From: an uncultured Dialister sp.
GTDB taxonomy: Bacteria; Bacillota; Negativicutes; Veillonellales; Dialisteraceae
DNA: 61,310 nucleotides
Direction: 5' to 3'
NCBI GenBank assembly: GCA_934216155.1
Contig: CAKQBK010000005.1
Location: 1-61,310, forward strand
Shown here piece by piece: positions 50,169 through 59,547 of this stretch. Each line of letters starts with the position of its first letter. The first letter of the stretch is position 1. Below the pieces are notes generated by a model. That model did no database searches and had not been told where the DNA came from. It saw only the letters and a program-made list of their open reading frames with translations. The position numbers were made by a program, and so were the translations under genes.

Positions 50169-52133
50169 TCATTCGGAAAAGTGCACCCTCACCGTCTCTC
50201 CTTTTCTCACTTTGGCACCGATGCCAGGGGTCTGTTTATCTGCAAAGCCGCTGCCTTCCGGTTGGAAGCCCAGGCCGGCTTTGGTGAGCCATTCTCCTAC
50301 ATCACGAAGGGACCAGCCGGTGAAGCTGGGGAGGTAAAATTCTTTTTCATTTTCTCCAGGCAGTTTCGGTTTATACGTTTCTATATCCTTGCTGACCGGG
50401 GTGGCATGGTTTTCCTTATCTTCCAAAGTGGGGACGCCTAAGTAGCGCATGATTTGAGTCATGGCTTCTTTGAAAACTGGCGCAGCCACCTGACCGCCGT
50501 AGTAGGAACCTCTCGGCGTATCCAGGACCACAAGACAAATGGCTTTCGGGTCTTCTGTGGGACCAAAGCCGCAGAAGGAAGCGATATGCTGATTTTTGAG
50601 GTACCCTCCGTGTTCCGCATCAATTTTCTGGGCTGTACCGGTTTTCCCCGCCATATGGTAGCCAGGAATTCGGGCATTGCTGCCGCCCCCTTCGGAGACT
50701 TCTTTTTCCATCATATCTTTTACTTCATCGGCCACTTTTTGATTGATCGGTTCGCCACTTTCTTCTCGTTTGGTGACGCGATAATCACTACCGTCCGGTT
50801 CTTTGATGGCCGCAATGATATGGGGTTTCACCATTTTTCCCCCATTGGCGATGGCACTGTAGGCTTGCACCATTTGCAGCGGTGTGACGGCGATGCCCTG
50901 TCCAATAGACATGGTAGCCACATCGATAGACCGCATTTCTTTTGGATCAAAAAGGAGTCCCGCCCCTTCACCTGGAAGTTCGATGCCGGTCGGTTTCCCG
51001 AAGCCGAATTTCTTCGCATATTCTGTCAGGGTATCTCCGCCAGTCAAAAGTCCCACATGGGCAAAGCCGGTATTGATGGACCATTTGATAATATCCACCA
51101 AACGCACATCGCCGTAGGATTCTTCGTTCCAGTTTTTGATTTCATGGCCAGACGCCCACACCGTCCCTGGGTCATGCCAGACACGCTGGGTATCATAGGT
51201 GCCGGCTGAAAGAGCGGTGGCCGCTACGATGGGCTTAAAGGTAGAGCCCGGTTCGTAAATATCCACCACGGCTCTATTTTTAAATTGTATTTCATCCGCC
51301 TTCTCAAAATGATTTGGGTCATAGGACGGCCTATTTCCTAAAGCCAGAATATCCCCAGTCTTCGGGTCCATGACAATAATAATTCCACCACTGGCATGGG
51401 TATTGGCCATAGCCCGGTCCAACGCACGTTCCGCATAAAACTGGATGTTCTGGTCAATGGTGAGGTACACCGACTTTTCCTTTTCTGCCTTAAAAGGTGC
51501 CAAAGCAGATTTCAAAATCGGATGGCCTCTGGCATCAGTCAAAATAGTTTGTCGTTCTTGGCTGCCGCGAATGAGGGAATCCAAAGACATTTCCAGCCCA
51601 TCGAGCCCTTTATCATCGATGCCCACGAAGCCAAGCACATTGGCCGCCATGGGACCATTGGGATAAAATCGCCGGCTCTCTTCTATAAAGGCAAAGCCTT
51701 TCCATTTCTTCTCTTGTATCAAGCTCTGGACTTTCTCATAATCTTCTGGGTCCATGGTACGTTCCAGCCACACGAATCGTGTATCTCGGGACATACATTC
51801 CCGAAGTTCACTTTCTTTTTTATGCAATAGTGGTGCCAGCGCCTTCGCGGCTTCTTCCGGTGCCACGTTCATAGATCCAGGGTCTGCATAGAGGGATTTC
51901 ACCATAATGGAAAAAGCCATTTCCTTGCCATTTCGATCATAAATGGTCCCTCGCGGCGAATACAGCGTCTGGGCCCCTTCGGTCTGGTTCAGTGCCATTT
52001 CTTTATATTGGGAACCTTCTATAATCTGTACATAAAACAGTCGCATACAGAGAAGCGCCACGATGACTACGATTCCCTTCAGCACCACAAACCCTCGCTG
52101 ATGCAGTACCACTCGAGGATTTCTTCTCTTCAT
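50169..52133 (-). CDS. ftsI: Class B penicillin-binding protein with PASTA domain (FtsI/SpoVD-type)
   Basis: A 654-residue transpeptidase for septal peptidoglycan. One membrane anchor lies near 14-36, then the N-terminal dimerisation domain (60-220, with SPRGTIYDRNG near 57), then the transpeptidase domain with the active Ser in EPGSTFKP near 300, SIN near 355 and KTGTAQK near 500. A single C-terminal PASTA domain follows (about 590-654). The PASTA domain makes it SpoVD/PBP2x-like in architecture; no sporulation genes are near, so a cell-division role is more likely. Its start overlaps the cca stop by four bases. Confidence 0.93.
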   Translation of the reverse strand: MKRRNPRVVLHQRGFVVLKGIVVIVALLCMRLFYVQIIEGSQYKEMALNQTEGAQTLYSPRGTIYDRNGKEMAFSIMVKSLYADPGSMNVAPEEAAKALAPLLHKKESELRECMSRDTRFVWLERTMDPEDYEKVQSLIQEKKWKGFAFIEESRRFYPNGPMAANVLGFVGIDDKGLDGLEMSLDSLIRGSQERQTILTDARGHPILKSALAPFKAEKEKSVYLTIDQNIQFYAERALDRAMANTHASGGIIIVMDPKTGDILALGNRPSYDPNHFEKADEIQFKNRAVVDIYEPGSTFKPIVAATALSAGTYDTQRVWHDPGTVWASGHEIKNWNEESYGDVRLVDIIKWSINTGFAHVGLLTGGDTLTEYAKKFGFGKPTGIELPGEGAGLLFDPKEMRSIDVATMSIGQGIAVTPLQMVQAYSAIANGGKMVKPHIIAAIKEPDGSDYRVTKREESGEPINQKVADEVKDMMEKEVSEGGGSNARIPGYHMAGKTGTAQKIDAEHGGYLKNQHIASFCGFGPTEDPKAICLVVLDTPRGSYYGGQVAAPVFKEAMTQIMRYLGVPTLEDKENHATPVSKDIETYKPKLPGENEKEFYLPSFTGWSLRDVGEWLTKAGLGFQPEGSGFADKQTPGIGAKVRKGETVRVHFSE

Positions 52134-53626
52134 GATTCTCTTCTCCTCTTATACCGCAAGGCCGCTTCATGGATGGCCCCCTCTTCATTGGGTAGATTTC
52201 CACTCTGTACACGAAGAAGTAAATTATTCATTCCTTCTGCCACCTGCGGCGCCAATATAGCAGGCACTTCCTTATCATAGTGGAGTTCTTTCGTGGTGAC
52301 CGGCATAGCCAAAGCCAAATCAGCCATATAGCGGCCAAAAGCCTCATGGCCTTCTGTGGCAGATAAAGGACGACCGCAGCCGATGATATCCGCCTTCCCC
52401 AAATCAGTCATTTCCAAGATGGCTTCTTTCATGGCCTGGCTGGAAGGAAATACTTTGTCCCGTGCCATCTGGCGAATCCATTTCTTGACATCCGCATCGG
52501 GAGAATTGGCAAAGAAATGAAACCGCATATGATTTTCCACCAGCCATACCACAGAATGGGAAAAATCGGCCGGCCGACGCCACCGTTTCATCATATCGGC
52601 TGCCATATGGGCTCCCACTTTATCATGTCCATAATCGGTAAGCTTTCCATTTCGCACGGCCCGCACGCCAGGAAGCCCTTTGGCTACATCATGAAGCAAC
52701 GCCGCCCAGCGATTTACCAACGTAGGCTGCGACGCTTCCAGCACAGCCAGGGTATGGTACCATCCATCAAATTTATGAAATTCTTTCTGCTGCGGAAGCC
52801 CCACCAGGTGATGGAGTTCTGGCAAAATAGCCACTTCCGTATAGGTTCCATTTTCTTTAATCCGGCAAGAACAATCCGCAAGTCCGGTCCGCACCATCAA
52901 ATCAAATCCCCTAGCCGCGTGAGGCGTCACAATGAGCCGATCCACTTCGGACCGCACCCGTTCCAAGGACAATCCCTTCACCCGCTCAAAAGCACTGGCC
53001 ATCCCTTCTACCAAGGAAGTATCAGCCATGAAATCCAATTGTCCTAAAAAACGGCAAGCCCGGAACAGTCGTAGCGCATCTTCAGAAAACCGTTCCAAAG
53101 CATTTCCTACGGTACGAAGTTTTTTGGCCTGGATATCCTTCATGCCTTGGAAATAATCAAATAAACGGCCCTGCCCATCCACCGCCATGGCATTGACCGT
53201 AAAATCCCGGCGCATCAAATCGTCCTGCAATGTATCAGCAAAAGAAATTTCCTGGGGCCGATGGGCATCCTGTCCATATACTTCACTGCGGAAGGTGGTC
53301 ACTTCGTAGTTTTCTTTGCCCACCACCACAATGACCGTGCCAAACCGCCGACCACCGCCATCAATGGCCTTCCAGCCATGGGAAGCGGCAACCTGAAGCG
53401 TATCCTGCGGACGGGCCGATGTGGTGATGTCCCAATCATGGGGCGTCATCCCCATAGCCAAATCCCTGATACAGCCACCGACCACATAGGCTTCAAAACC
53501 CGCTTCTTCCAAAGCACCAAGTACCTTGCGAGCCCCCATATCAATTTGTCCCAGTCGTTCTTCTTCTGTGATGTCAGAAAAATTTTTCTTAGTGAAATAA
53601 GAAGTCACTGCGCCCAGTATACCCAT
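52130..53626 (-). CDS. cca: CCA tRNA nucleotidyltransferase / poly(A) polymerase family, with HD domain
   Basis: Adds or repairs the 3' CCA of tRNA. The 498-residue protein has the class II nucleotidyltransferase head with VGGCIRDLAMG near 48-58 and DWDITTSA near 63-70 (the two metal aspartates), the RRDFTVNAMA motif near 140, ERF.EDALRLFRACRF near 182, then an HD domain with RWAALLHDVAKG near 308 and VVWLVENHMRFHF near 356. AAAGGAG before ATG 53626. The HD domain may add phosphatase or phosphodiesterase activity, as in E. coli Cca. Confidence 0.93.
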   Translation of the reverse strand: MGILGAVTSYFTKKNFSDITEEERLGQIDMGARKVLGALEEAGFEAYVVGGCIRDLAMGMTPHDWDITTSARPQDTLQVAASHGWKAIDGGGRRFGTVIVVVGKENYEVTTFRSEVYGQDAHRPQEISFADTLQDDLMRRDFTVNAMAVDGQGRLFDYFQGMKDIQAKKLRTVGNALERFSEDALRLFRACRFLGQLDFMADTSLVEGMASAFERVKGLSLERVRSEVDRLIVTPHAARGFDLMVRTGLADCSCRIKENGTYTEVAILPELHHLVGLPQQKEFHKFDGWYHTLAVLEASQPTLVNRWAALLHDVAKGLPGVRAVRNGKLTDYGHDKVGAHMAADMMKRWRRPADFSHSVVWLVENHMRFHFFANSPDADVKKWIRQMARDKVFPSSQAMKEAILEMTDLGKADIIGCGRPLSATEGHEAFGRYMADLALAMPVTTKELHYDKEVPAILAPQVAEGMNNLLLRVQSGNLPNEEGAIHEAALRYKRRRES

Positions 53627-53687
53627 GGAAATTCTCCTTTCTCTTGTAATGAATTCTTCTTATTATACTACGTGGGGATTTAGGTGA

Positions 53688-53860
53688 CTAGTCGCTGGTG
53701 ACTGGTGACTGGGGATTAGGGTTTAGGGTTTAGGGTTCTCGCTCCGCTCGTACGAGCGAAGCGAGAACCTTCAGAACCTTCAGAACCTTCAGAACCTTCA
53801 GAACCTTCAGAACCCTCAGAACCTTCAGAACCCTCAGAACCCTCAGAACCCTCAGAACCC
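53688..53860. repeat. Word array: GTGACTG, TTTAGGG, 36-bp palindrome, ten AACCTTCAG units
   Basis: CTAGTCGCTGGTGACTGGTG, then GGGATTAGGGTTTAGGGTTTAG, then the palindrome 53734-53769 (GGTTCTCGCTCCGCTCGT and partner, 17 of 18 pairs), then about ten head-to-tail copies of a 9-mer AACCTTCAG/AACCCTCAG to 53860. Confidence 0.85.
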
Positions 53861-53864
53861 CAAT

Positions 53865-53894
53865 AAAAAAACTGTGCCGAAGCACAGTTTTTTT
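53865..53894 (-). terminator. Terminator of the malic enzyme gene
   Basis: AAAAAAACTGTGC-CGAA-GCACAGTTTTTTT, 17 bases beyond the stop on minus. Confidence 0.92.
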
Positions 53895-53910
53895 ATTGCA
53901 TCATTGCTAA

Positions 53911-55122
53911 TTAGTCTCTATATTTTTCTGGAAGTTCAGTAGCTCTTGCTACGCCGGAAGCGATAGCTGCTTTGGCTACAGCTTTGGCAACTTCGAACGG
54001 AACCTTCGGGTCGAATACGTCTACCACTACATGGTCAGCATCCATTTCGCCCTGAGCAGCTAGGTCAGCCAGTGCGTGAGCAGCAGCCAGTTTCATTTCT
54101 TCATTGATCTGACGAGCACGTACGTCCAGAGCACCACGGAAGAGGCCTGGGAATACGGAAGAGTTGTTTACCTGGTTCGGCATATCGCTTCTGCCGGAGC
54201 CGTAAACATATACGCCTTTTTCTTTAGCATCTTCGTACATGATTTCCGGTACTGGGTTTGCCATAGCGAATACAATGCTCTTGTCAGCCATGGTCTTGAT
54301 GGCTTCGTTGTTGAATACGTCCGGAGCGGAGCAGCCGATGAGAACATCAGCGCCTTTGACAGCGTCAGCGAAGGTGCCCTGTTTGTTTTCTGGGTTGGTC
54401 TTCTTAATCAGTTCCTGCTGTACTCTATCTCTCTTGCCATTGTCATAGAGAATGCCTTTGGAGTTCAGGATGGTCATGTTTTCTGGTTTTACGCCATCTT
54501 CCAGAAGCAGTTTAGCAATAGCGGTACCTGCAGCGCCTGCGCCGTTCATGACAACTTTGATTTCGTCAATCTTCTTGCCTACTACTTTGAGGGCTCCCAG
54601 AAGAGCAGCCAGAGCAGCGATAGCGGTGCCGTGCTGGTCATCGTGGAATACAGGAATATTCATGATTTTCTTCAGTTCGTCTTCAATGTCATAGCATTTC
54701 GGAGAGGAAATATCTTCCAGGTTGATGCCTGCAAAGTTCTTTTCCAACAGTTTTACGCAGTGAATGAATTCCTGTGGATCTTTGGTGTCCAGAGTAATCG
54801 GAATGGCATCAATCTGTCCAAATCTCTTGTACAGAGCGGATTTACCTTCCATAACTGGCATGGAAGCAGCGGCGCCGATATCGCCCATACCAAGTACACG
54901 AGTGCCATCGGAAATAACAGCCACTACATTGCCTCTCCAGGTGTATTCCAGGGACAGGTCTTCGTCATCTTTGATAGCCAGACATGGAGCAGATACACCT
55001 GGGGTGTATACGATAGCCAGGTCGTGGTTGTTTTCTACGCTGGCATTGAGGCCAGTGGTAATCATCTGATGTTTTTCTTTTCTTAAAGCCAATGCTTCTT
55101 CTTTGAGTTTTGCGGTATCCAT
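53911..55122 (-). CDS. maeB: NAD(P)-dependent malic enzyme
   Basis: Oxidative decarboxylation of malate to pyruvate. The 403-residue short bacterial form has [12 protein letters not shown] near 38-50, the catalytic region [16 protein letters not shown] near 70-84, FHDDQHGTA near 155-163 with metal ligands, and the NAD-binding fold [15 protein letters not shown] near 187-201. The C-terminal VFALSNP variant reads [10 protein letters not shown] near 282. CAGGAGG before ATG 55122. It stands alone with its own terminator. Whether NAD or NADP is used cannot be read with confidence; the symbol follows the length class. Confidence 0.92.
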   Translation of the reverse strand: MDTAKLKEEALALRKEKHQMITTGLNASVENNHDLAIVYTPGVSAPCLAIKDDEDLSLEYTWRGNVVAVISDGTRVLGMGDIGAAASMPVMEGKSALYKRFGQIDAIPITLDTKDPQEFIHCVKLLEKNFAGINLEDISSPKCYDIEDELKKIMNIPVFHDDQHGTAIAALAALLGALKVVGKKIDEIKVVMNGAGAAGTAIAKLLLEDGVKPENMTILNSKGILYDNGKRDRVQQELIKKTNPENKQGTFADAVKGADVLIGCSAPDVFNNEAIKTMADKSIVFAMANPVPEIMYEDAKEKGVYVYGSGRSDMPNQVNNSSVFPGLFRGALDVRARQINEEMKLAAAHALADLAAQGEMDADHVVVDVFDPKVPFEVAKAVAKAAIASGVARATELPEKYRD

Positions 55123-55140
55123 AGTTTCCTCCTGATATTG

Positions 55141-55169
55141 ATACTATATACCTATTAATGAATGAGCAA
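55141..55169 (-). promoter_or_regulatory. Possible promoter of the malic enzyme gene
   Basis: TTGCTC (55164-55169), 17 bases, TAGTAT (55141-55146) on minus. The -35 lies inside a repeat word (ATTGCTCATT), so the element may supply part of the promoter. Confidence 0.4.
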
Positions 55170-55306
55170 TGAGTAATTAGAAATGAGTAATTAATGTACG
55201 GCACACAAATCATAAAGTGCCGAATTTTTATAAAGTGATGGGTCCTCTATCATTGGATGCACCTTTCCATAATTGCTCATTTCTAATTACTCATTACTCA
55301 TTATAT
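55152..55306. repeat. GGCGC-family element with AATGAGTAATTAG arms (clear arm pairing)
   Basis: Left arm words AATGAGCAATGAGTAATTAG and AAATGAGTAATTAAT; right arm ATTGCTCATTTCTAATTAC and TCATTACTCATTAT. The arms are complementary over about 33 bases. Core: CGGCACACAAATCATAAAGTGCCG. Confidence 0.8.
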
Positions 55307-55310
55307 TATG

Positions 55311-56078
55311 CTAGTCTTTTACAGCCGGCATATTTCTGCCATTGAAAATTTCATACATTTCCTGCTTCAGTAAACGACGAATTCGTTTTGCTTCTTTGGG
55401 ATCCAAATCTGCTTCTGTCATATCAAAGAGATAATTGTCTAATTCAAAGTTATGAATCAGCATTTTCGTATGGAAAATATTTTCCTGGTACACATTGACA
55501 TCAATCATATCATACTTATGGCGCAGTTGTGGCTGCATATAGTTCTGAATAGAATTGATGCGATGGTCGATGAAAATTTTCTTTCCATTCACATCTCTGG
55601 TAAATCCTCGTACCCGATAGTCTGTCACAACAATGTCGGCATCAAAAGATTTCAGTAAGAAATTCAATGCATTGAGTGGTGAAATCTTCCCGCAAGTAGA
55701 CACATCGATGTCTGCACGGAAGGTGCAAATGCCATCCTGGGGATGCATTTCCGGATAGGTATGAACCGTAATATGGCTCTTATCTAAGTGACAAACCACA
55801 TCCTGTTTTTCTACCTCTTCCTCTGCAATCAGCATGGTCACACTGGCGCCTTGCGGGTCATAGTCCTGCTGGGCGATATTCAGAATATTGGCACCGATGG
55901 TATCTGCCACCTGTTTCAAAATCTGTGTCAGCCGTTCTGCACTATAGACCTCATCAATGTAAGCAATGTATTTCTTTCTTTCCTGTTCTGTACTGGCATA
56001 GCAGATGTCGTACATATTGAAGCTGAGCGTCTTCGTCAAATTATTAAAGCCCAGTAATTTAAGCTTACCTCGTTTCAT
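55311..56078 (-). CDS. speD: S-adenosylmethionine decarboxylase proenzyme
   Basis: Gives decarboxylated SAM for spermidine synthesis. The 255-residue protein is of the longer E. coli-like class. Self-processing at the Ser of [13 protein letters not shown] near 118 would make the pyruvoyl cofactor; downstream [24 protein letters not shown] holds the catalytic Cys near 138-148. ATG 56078 is used although GGAGGTG is about 13 bases away, because an in-frame TGA excludes earlier starts. No speE is nearby. Confidence 0.93.
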   Translation of the reverse strand: MKRGKLKLLGFNNLTKTLSFNMYDICYASTEQERKKYIAYIDEVYSAERLTQILKQVADTIGANILNIAQQDYDPQGASVTMLIAEEEVEKQDVVCHLDKSHITVHTYPEMHPQDGICTFRADIDVSTCGKISPLNALNFLLKSFDADIVVTDYRVRGFTRDVNGKKIFIDHRINSIQNYMQPQLRHKYDMIDVNVYQENIFHTKMLIHNFELDNYLFDMTEADLDPKEAKRIRRLLKQEMYEIFNGRNMPAVKD

Positions 56079-56129
56079 GAAGTAAACTCACACCTCCGTT
56101 CTTTTCCTCTATGGATTGGAACTTCATCC

Positions 56130-56138
56130 ATTATATCA
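56130..56138 (-). promoter_or_regulatory. Extended -10 promoter of speD
   Basis: Minus: CTCTATGATATAATGG, with TATAAT at 56130-56135. The segment CTCTATGATATAAT is identical to that before fhs. Confidence 0.55.
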
Positions 56139-56279
56139 TAGAGCCTTATTATTTTAAACTTTCATATATCTTGTATACTCATTCTGTATAAGCAGCTACT
56201 TTTATTATGCATTTTTTAGATAGAGAAAAGTAGCTAGTGACTGCTTGTTAATTCACTTTTGTTGAAACTTATTTATCCC

Positions 56280-56585
56280 AATGGTTTAGGGGTTAAGGTT
56301 TAGGGTTTGGTAATCAGTATTTAAACCTTAAACCAATGACGTTTTCAAGATCTATCATTTGTGGATGATGGACTCGGAACATAAACCTTAAACCTATAAT
56401 GCAAAGGTATTTAGCGTATAGCCCATATTTCTATGCATTTAGATATCAAAATTTCACTACACATATTCGATACATATCGGGCGTATGAATAATCAAGCTC
56501 CTCTATATAAAAAGGGGTATTGGGGCGCTTCCAAATTTTGTGCGCCCCTTCCACCACTACGCACTCCGCACTACTCACTACGCAC
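56280..56585. repeat. TTTAGGG/CTTAAACC word hairpin and GGCGC half element
   Basis: GGTTTAGGGGTTAAGGTTTAGGG words (56283-56310) face ACCTTAAACC words (56327 and 56382-56393). From 56509 a GGGGCGCTTCCAAATTTTGTGC half with CTACGCACTCCGCACTAC words runs to the rdgB end and encodes its last residues. Confidence 0.75.
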
Positions 56586-57164
56586 TTTTAAGTTCGAGAG
56601 CAAATCCCGTAGTGCCCGTCCCCTATGACTGATTTGATTCTTTTCTTCCATGGAAAGTTCCGCCATGGTCTTTCCAAATTGTGGCAAATAAAATAACGGG
56701 TCATAGCCAAATCCACCGTTTCCCTGGTAGAAATCACGAATAATTCCATCACAGGTGCCTTCGCCGGTCAATTCTTTGCCATCTGGCCAAACCAGGGCCA
56801 CCACGCAAGCATAGTACCCTTTTCGTTCGTCTCCGCTATAGGGTTTCAAATCCGCAATGAGTTTCTGGTTATTGGCTTCATCATCGCCATGATGACCGGC
56901 ATATCGGGCAGAATATACCCCTGGGCGATCCCCCAAAGCCACGGCAATAATACCGGAATCATCAGAAAGAACGGGCATACCAATCGCCTTGGCATAATAA
57001 TGGGCTTTCTGCAATGCATTTTCTTTAAAAGTCGTCCCAGTCTCTTCCGGATCCGGCACTTCTTTCACCGCAGAAATCGGCACTGCGTCCCAACCTATTT
57101 CCTGAAATGCTTTCTGAAACTCTCTGATTTTCCCCTTGTTATGGGTAGCAAGAACGATTTTCAT
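56571..57164 (-). CDS. rdgB: XTP/dITP diphosphohydrolase
   Basis: House-cleaning enzyme that hydrolyses ITP, dITP and XTP to monophosphates, keeping them out of DNA and RNA. The 197-residue protein shows ATHNKGKIREF at 5-15, TFKENALQKA near 48, SDDSGI near 67, the GVYSARYAG segment near 80, and GNGGFGYDPLF near 150. GGAG nine bases before ATG 57164 is the site; an upstream Met lies inside it. The final residues LKVRSE come from a repeat word (GCACTTTTAAGTTCGAG region joined to ACTACGCACTT). Monocistronic. Confidence 0.95.
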   Translation of the reverse strand: MKIVLATHNKGKIREFQKAFQEIGWDAVPISAVKEVPDPEETGTTFKENALQKAHYYAKAIGMPVLSDDSGIIAVALGDRPGVYSARYAGHHGDDEANNQKLIADLKPYSGDERKGYYACVVALVWPDGKELTGEGTCDGIIRDFYQGNGGFGYDPLFYLPQFGKTMAELSMEEKNQISHRGRALRDLLSNLKVRSE

Positions 57165-57218
57165 ACTATATATCTCCATATTTTATACAAATTTATTAAG
57201 GCTCTCAAGGTACTAAAG

Positions 57219-57385
57219 GCCCCTTCCTCAGGAAGGGGCAGGCTCGCTTGCGAGCCGGGGATAGGCCGATGAAGAAGAGCTGTTAGAAAAGCCACCTTCT
57301 CTGGACGCCTACACGACTTTGTAACTCCTATCATCTACAGCGCCAGTGCGAGCTATCCCCCCTGCCCCCTTCCAAAGGAAGAGGG
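57219..57385. repeat. GC-rich hairpin element, inverted copy of 30508-30700
   Basis: GCCCCTTCCTCAGGAAGGGGC and CAGGCTCGCTTGCGAGCC, GGGGATAGGCCGATGAAGAAG, then CAGTGCGAGCTATCCCC and CCCCTTCCAAAGGAAG. Gene order flips relative to the copy at 30.5 kb. Confidence 0.75.
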
Positions 57386-57472
57386 TAATCGCTAGTGCAA
57401 ATACCGCTATGAAAGCCTAATCCCTAAGGCCTAGCTACCAGTCACCAGTCACCAGTCACTAGTCACCAATAA

Positions 57473-58942
57473 TCATTTCCCCATCATAAGCCCCACGCCA
57501 TCTCGTTTGGCCTTTCTCCAGGCCGCTTCTGCAGCTGCCAAAGAGGATGTGGTTTCACGACAAAGGCGAGTAGCCATTTCAATCCGTTCTGCGCTCCCTT
57601 TGGGCATAGGAATACGAAGAATGCGAGATGCCGTCAGATGATAGGTTTCTCCTGCTTTCATGGTATCCAGGAAAAGATGTCCCACTTGTCCGTCCAAGTA
57701 CAATTTCAAATATTCGGTGCTATACATGCCAGAAGGATGAAAAGCAATGATGCCATCCCCCACCAGAAGTGACATACCTTGAGGAACAACCGCCGTATGA
57801 ATCTTTCCTTCAAAAACAGTTAAAACAAAGTCGCCACCGGTAACAAAAGCTGCCTCACCTTCTGTTTCTATAGAAATAGAGGTCAGTAAGTCTTCTCGGA
57901 TCCCTGAATCAGCAATGGCTTCTTGTGGCAGAACCTGATAGGTCCCCGGTCCCTGCTTTTTCATTTCAATAGGAGTAAATCCCTGATGCACCGTGTGTTC
58001 TACCTGCACCACATTGCCAGATAGAAGCATTTGGATGGTAGGATCTCCATTATAGGCATACAAATCGTAGTTCCAATCTTCTGCTTCGATAAACATATCC
58101 ATCGGAAGCGTCAACTGGTCATAACCGAAGAATTCCCCATCATCAAATCCAGCTTCCCCAAAAGTGACCTGTTCCTGCTTTTCCTTAGCAAAGCGAAGGA
58201 AGGCAAATTCCTTTCCTTCCATTTCTGTATCGTAATAGGAAGCCAATTTTCTGGTATCAGCCAATTTCTTTCTGGCCTGTGCAGCCAATTCTTCGTCAGC
58301 CTGCAAATCCCCATAGGGAAGAACCATATCCATAGTTCCTGTATCGGCTAAAATCTTCCGAAGGGCTTCCCCGTGGGATACACCTTCACTTTCAAAATCA
58401 AAAATATAGTCATACCGCTCGGTATCACCAGCAAGTTCTTCCATCATCATGGCACGACCGCGAGGAAATACCAGTTGCAACCGTTCTTTCCATTCTTTTT
58501 CTTTCACTGCTACGGCAATTCGTTTCCCACCCAATTCTTTGAACGCTTCGTCTAAGAATGGCAAATAATGGTCCGCTCCTGTGAATAAAATCGTATTTCC
58601 TGCTTCATTAGCCTTTTTGACCGCAGCCTTTAAAAGACCATGGATTTCTTCGGCCGCTTTGTGTACCGCTGGCGCAAAGACCATAGGTTCCACGCGAAGA
58701 GCTAAGGTATACACCTTGGCATAGGTATCCGCATCGCCTTCATAGAGCCCCAGCTTATCAGCAGTCTTTTTCATATTTTCATATAAATCATCAATAGAAA
58801 TCCCATACTGTACATTGGTGGGATTTAGAAATAATACGTAGTCCAAATATCTGGCACGCATCACTTCATTAAAAATCCGTTCCTTCGGTACGCCATATCT
58901 GGCAAATGTGTCTATTGCATCACGAATATCATTGGCAGTCAT
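57473..58942 (-). CDS. Probable degenerate N6-methyltransferase (HsdM-like) protein
   Basis: A 489-residue soluble protein I cannot place firmly. The middle resembles the catalytic part of type I/IIG N6-adenine methyltransferases: a GNTILFTGADHYLPFL segment near 113 where the SAM-binding loop should be, then ERYDYIFDFESEG near 172, at the position where HsdM has YD.I..NPPF, followed by HGEALRKILADTGTMDMVLPYGDL near 190-212 like the L..GG.AA.VLP.G.L of HsdM. The NPPF motif reads DFES, so methylation is unlikely. The C-terminal RIPMPKGSAERIEMATR recalls the end of target-recognition domains. GGAGGA before ATG 58942. No hsdS or hsdR is near. Confidence 0.5.
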   Translation of the reverse strand: MTANDIRDAIDTFARYGVPKERIFNEVMRARYLDYVLFLNPTNVQYGISIDDLYENMKKTADKLGLYEGDADTYAKVYTLALRVEPMVFAPAVHKAAEEIHGLLKAAVKKANEAGNTILFTGADHYLPFLDEAFKELGGKRIAVAVKEKEWKERLQLVFPRGRAMMMEELAGDTERYDYIFDFESEGVSHGEALRKILADTGTMDMVLPYGDLQADEELAAQARKKLADTRKLASYYDTEMEGKEFAFLRFAKEKQEQVTFGEAGFDDGEFFGYDQLTLPMDMFIEAEDWNYDLYAYNGDPTIQMLLSGNVVQVEHTVHQGFTPIEMKKQGPGTYQVLPQEAIADSGIREDLLTSISIETEGEAAFVTGGDFVLTVFEGKIHTAVVPQGMSLLVGDGIIAFHPSGMYSTEYLKLYLDGQVGHLFLDTMKAGETYHLTASRILRIPMPKGSAERIEMATRLCRETTSSLAAAEAAWRKAKRDGVGLMMGK

Positions 58943-58998
58943 TGGTATTCCTCCGTTTATATAATATGTATATATTATACTTCACGGGACAATATAAA

Positions 58999-59079
58999 GG
59001 AAGTTAGCAGTTGACGGTTAACAGTTAACGGTTAACGGTTAACGGTTAACTGCTAACTGCCAACTGCTAACTGCTAACT
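58999..59079. repeat. GGTTAAC/GTTAACTG word hairpin
   Basis: GTTAGCAGTTGACGGTTAAC, three GGTTAAC words, then TGCTAACTGCCAACTGC words. Left and right arms are complementary. A smaller relative lies at 41145-41180. Confidence 0.75.
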
Positions 59080-59117
59080 AAAAAAAGAACACCCATGGAT
59101 GTCCATGAGTGTTCTTT
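59080..59117 (-). terminator. Terminator of rplM-rpsI
   Basis: Minus: AAAGAACACTCATGG-ACAT-CCATGGGTGTTCTTT plus a T-run, 16 bases past the rpsI stop. Confidence 0.9.
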
Positions 59118-59132
59118 GCCATAATCCAAAGA

Positions 59133-59525
59133 TTAACGTTTGGAGAACTGGCTTGCTTTTCTTGCTTTTTTGAGACCGTATTTCTTACGTTCTTTCATTC
59201 TTGGATCACGGGTCAGGAGACCTGCGCTCTTCAGAACTTTTCTGTAATCTCCATCTACGTCGAGGAGAGCTCTGCTGATGCCATGACGGATAGCGCCAGC
59301 CTGACCTGTACGGCCGCCGCCTCTTACGTTAGCGATAACGTCATATGCGGTGGTGGTGCCAGTCAGTTCGAGTGGCTGTTTAATAATCAGTTCAAGGGTT
59401 GCCAGATCGAAGTAATCCTTCAGATCGCGACCATTGATTGTAATGTTACCCTGTCCCGGTACCAGACGGACTCTGGCAACGGATGTTTTTCTGCGGCCTG
59501 TGCCGTAGTATGTAGCTTCTGCCAT
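59133..59525 (-). CDS. rpsI: Ribosomal protein S9 (uS9)
   Basis: 130-residue small-subunit protein whose C-terminal tail reaches the P site. Typical features: [16 protein letters not shown] near 6-21, [12 protein letters not shown] near 28-40, and the basic end [17 protein letters not shown]. It lies 22 bases after rplM, the universal pairing. Confidence 0.98.
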   Translation of the reverse strand: MAEATYYGTGRRKTSVARVRLVPGQGNITINGRDLKDYFDLATLELIIKQPLELTGTTTAYDVIANVRGGGRTGQAGAIRHGISRALLDVDGDYRKVLKSAGLLTRDPRMKERKKYGLKKARKASQFSKR

Positions 59526-59547
59526 TTCTTATTTCCTTCCCTTCTGG

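Noticed and set aside
50169..52133. Sporulation PBP SpoVD implying an endospore former
   Set aside because: Only the PASTA domain suggests SpoVD. No spo genes are present, and similar PBPs serve in cell division.
53713..53740. Telomere-like TTTAGGG repeats as a chromosome end
   Set aside because: Only a few words in an intergenic stretch between ordinary genes; they belong to the word-repeat system, as at 30469 and 56283.
53767..53860. CRISPR array
   Set aside because: The 9-mers are contiguous with no spacers, and no cas gene is in the window.
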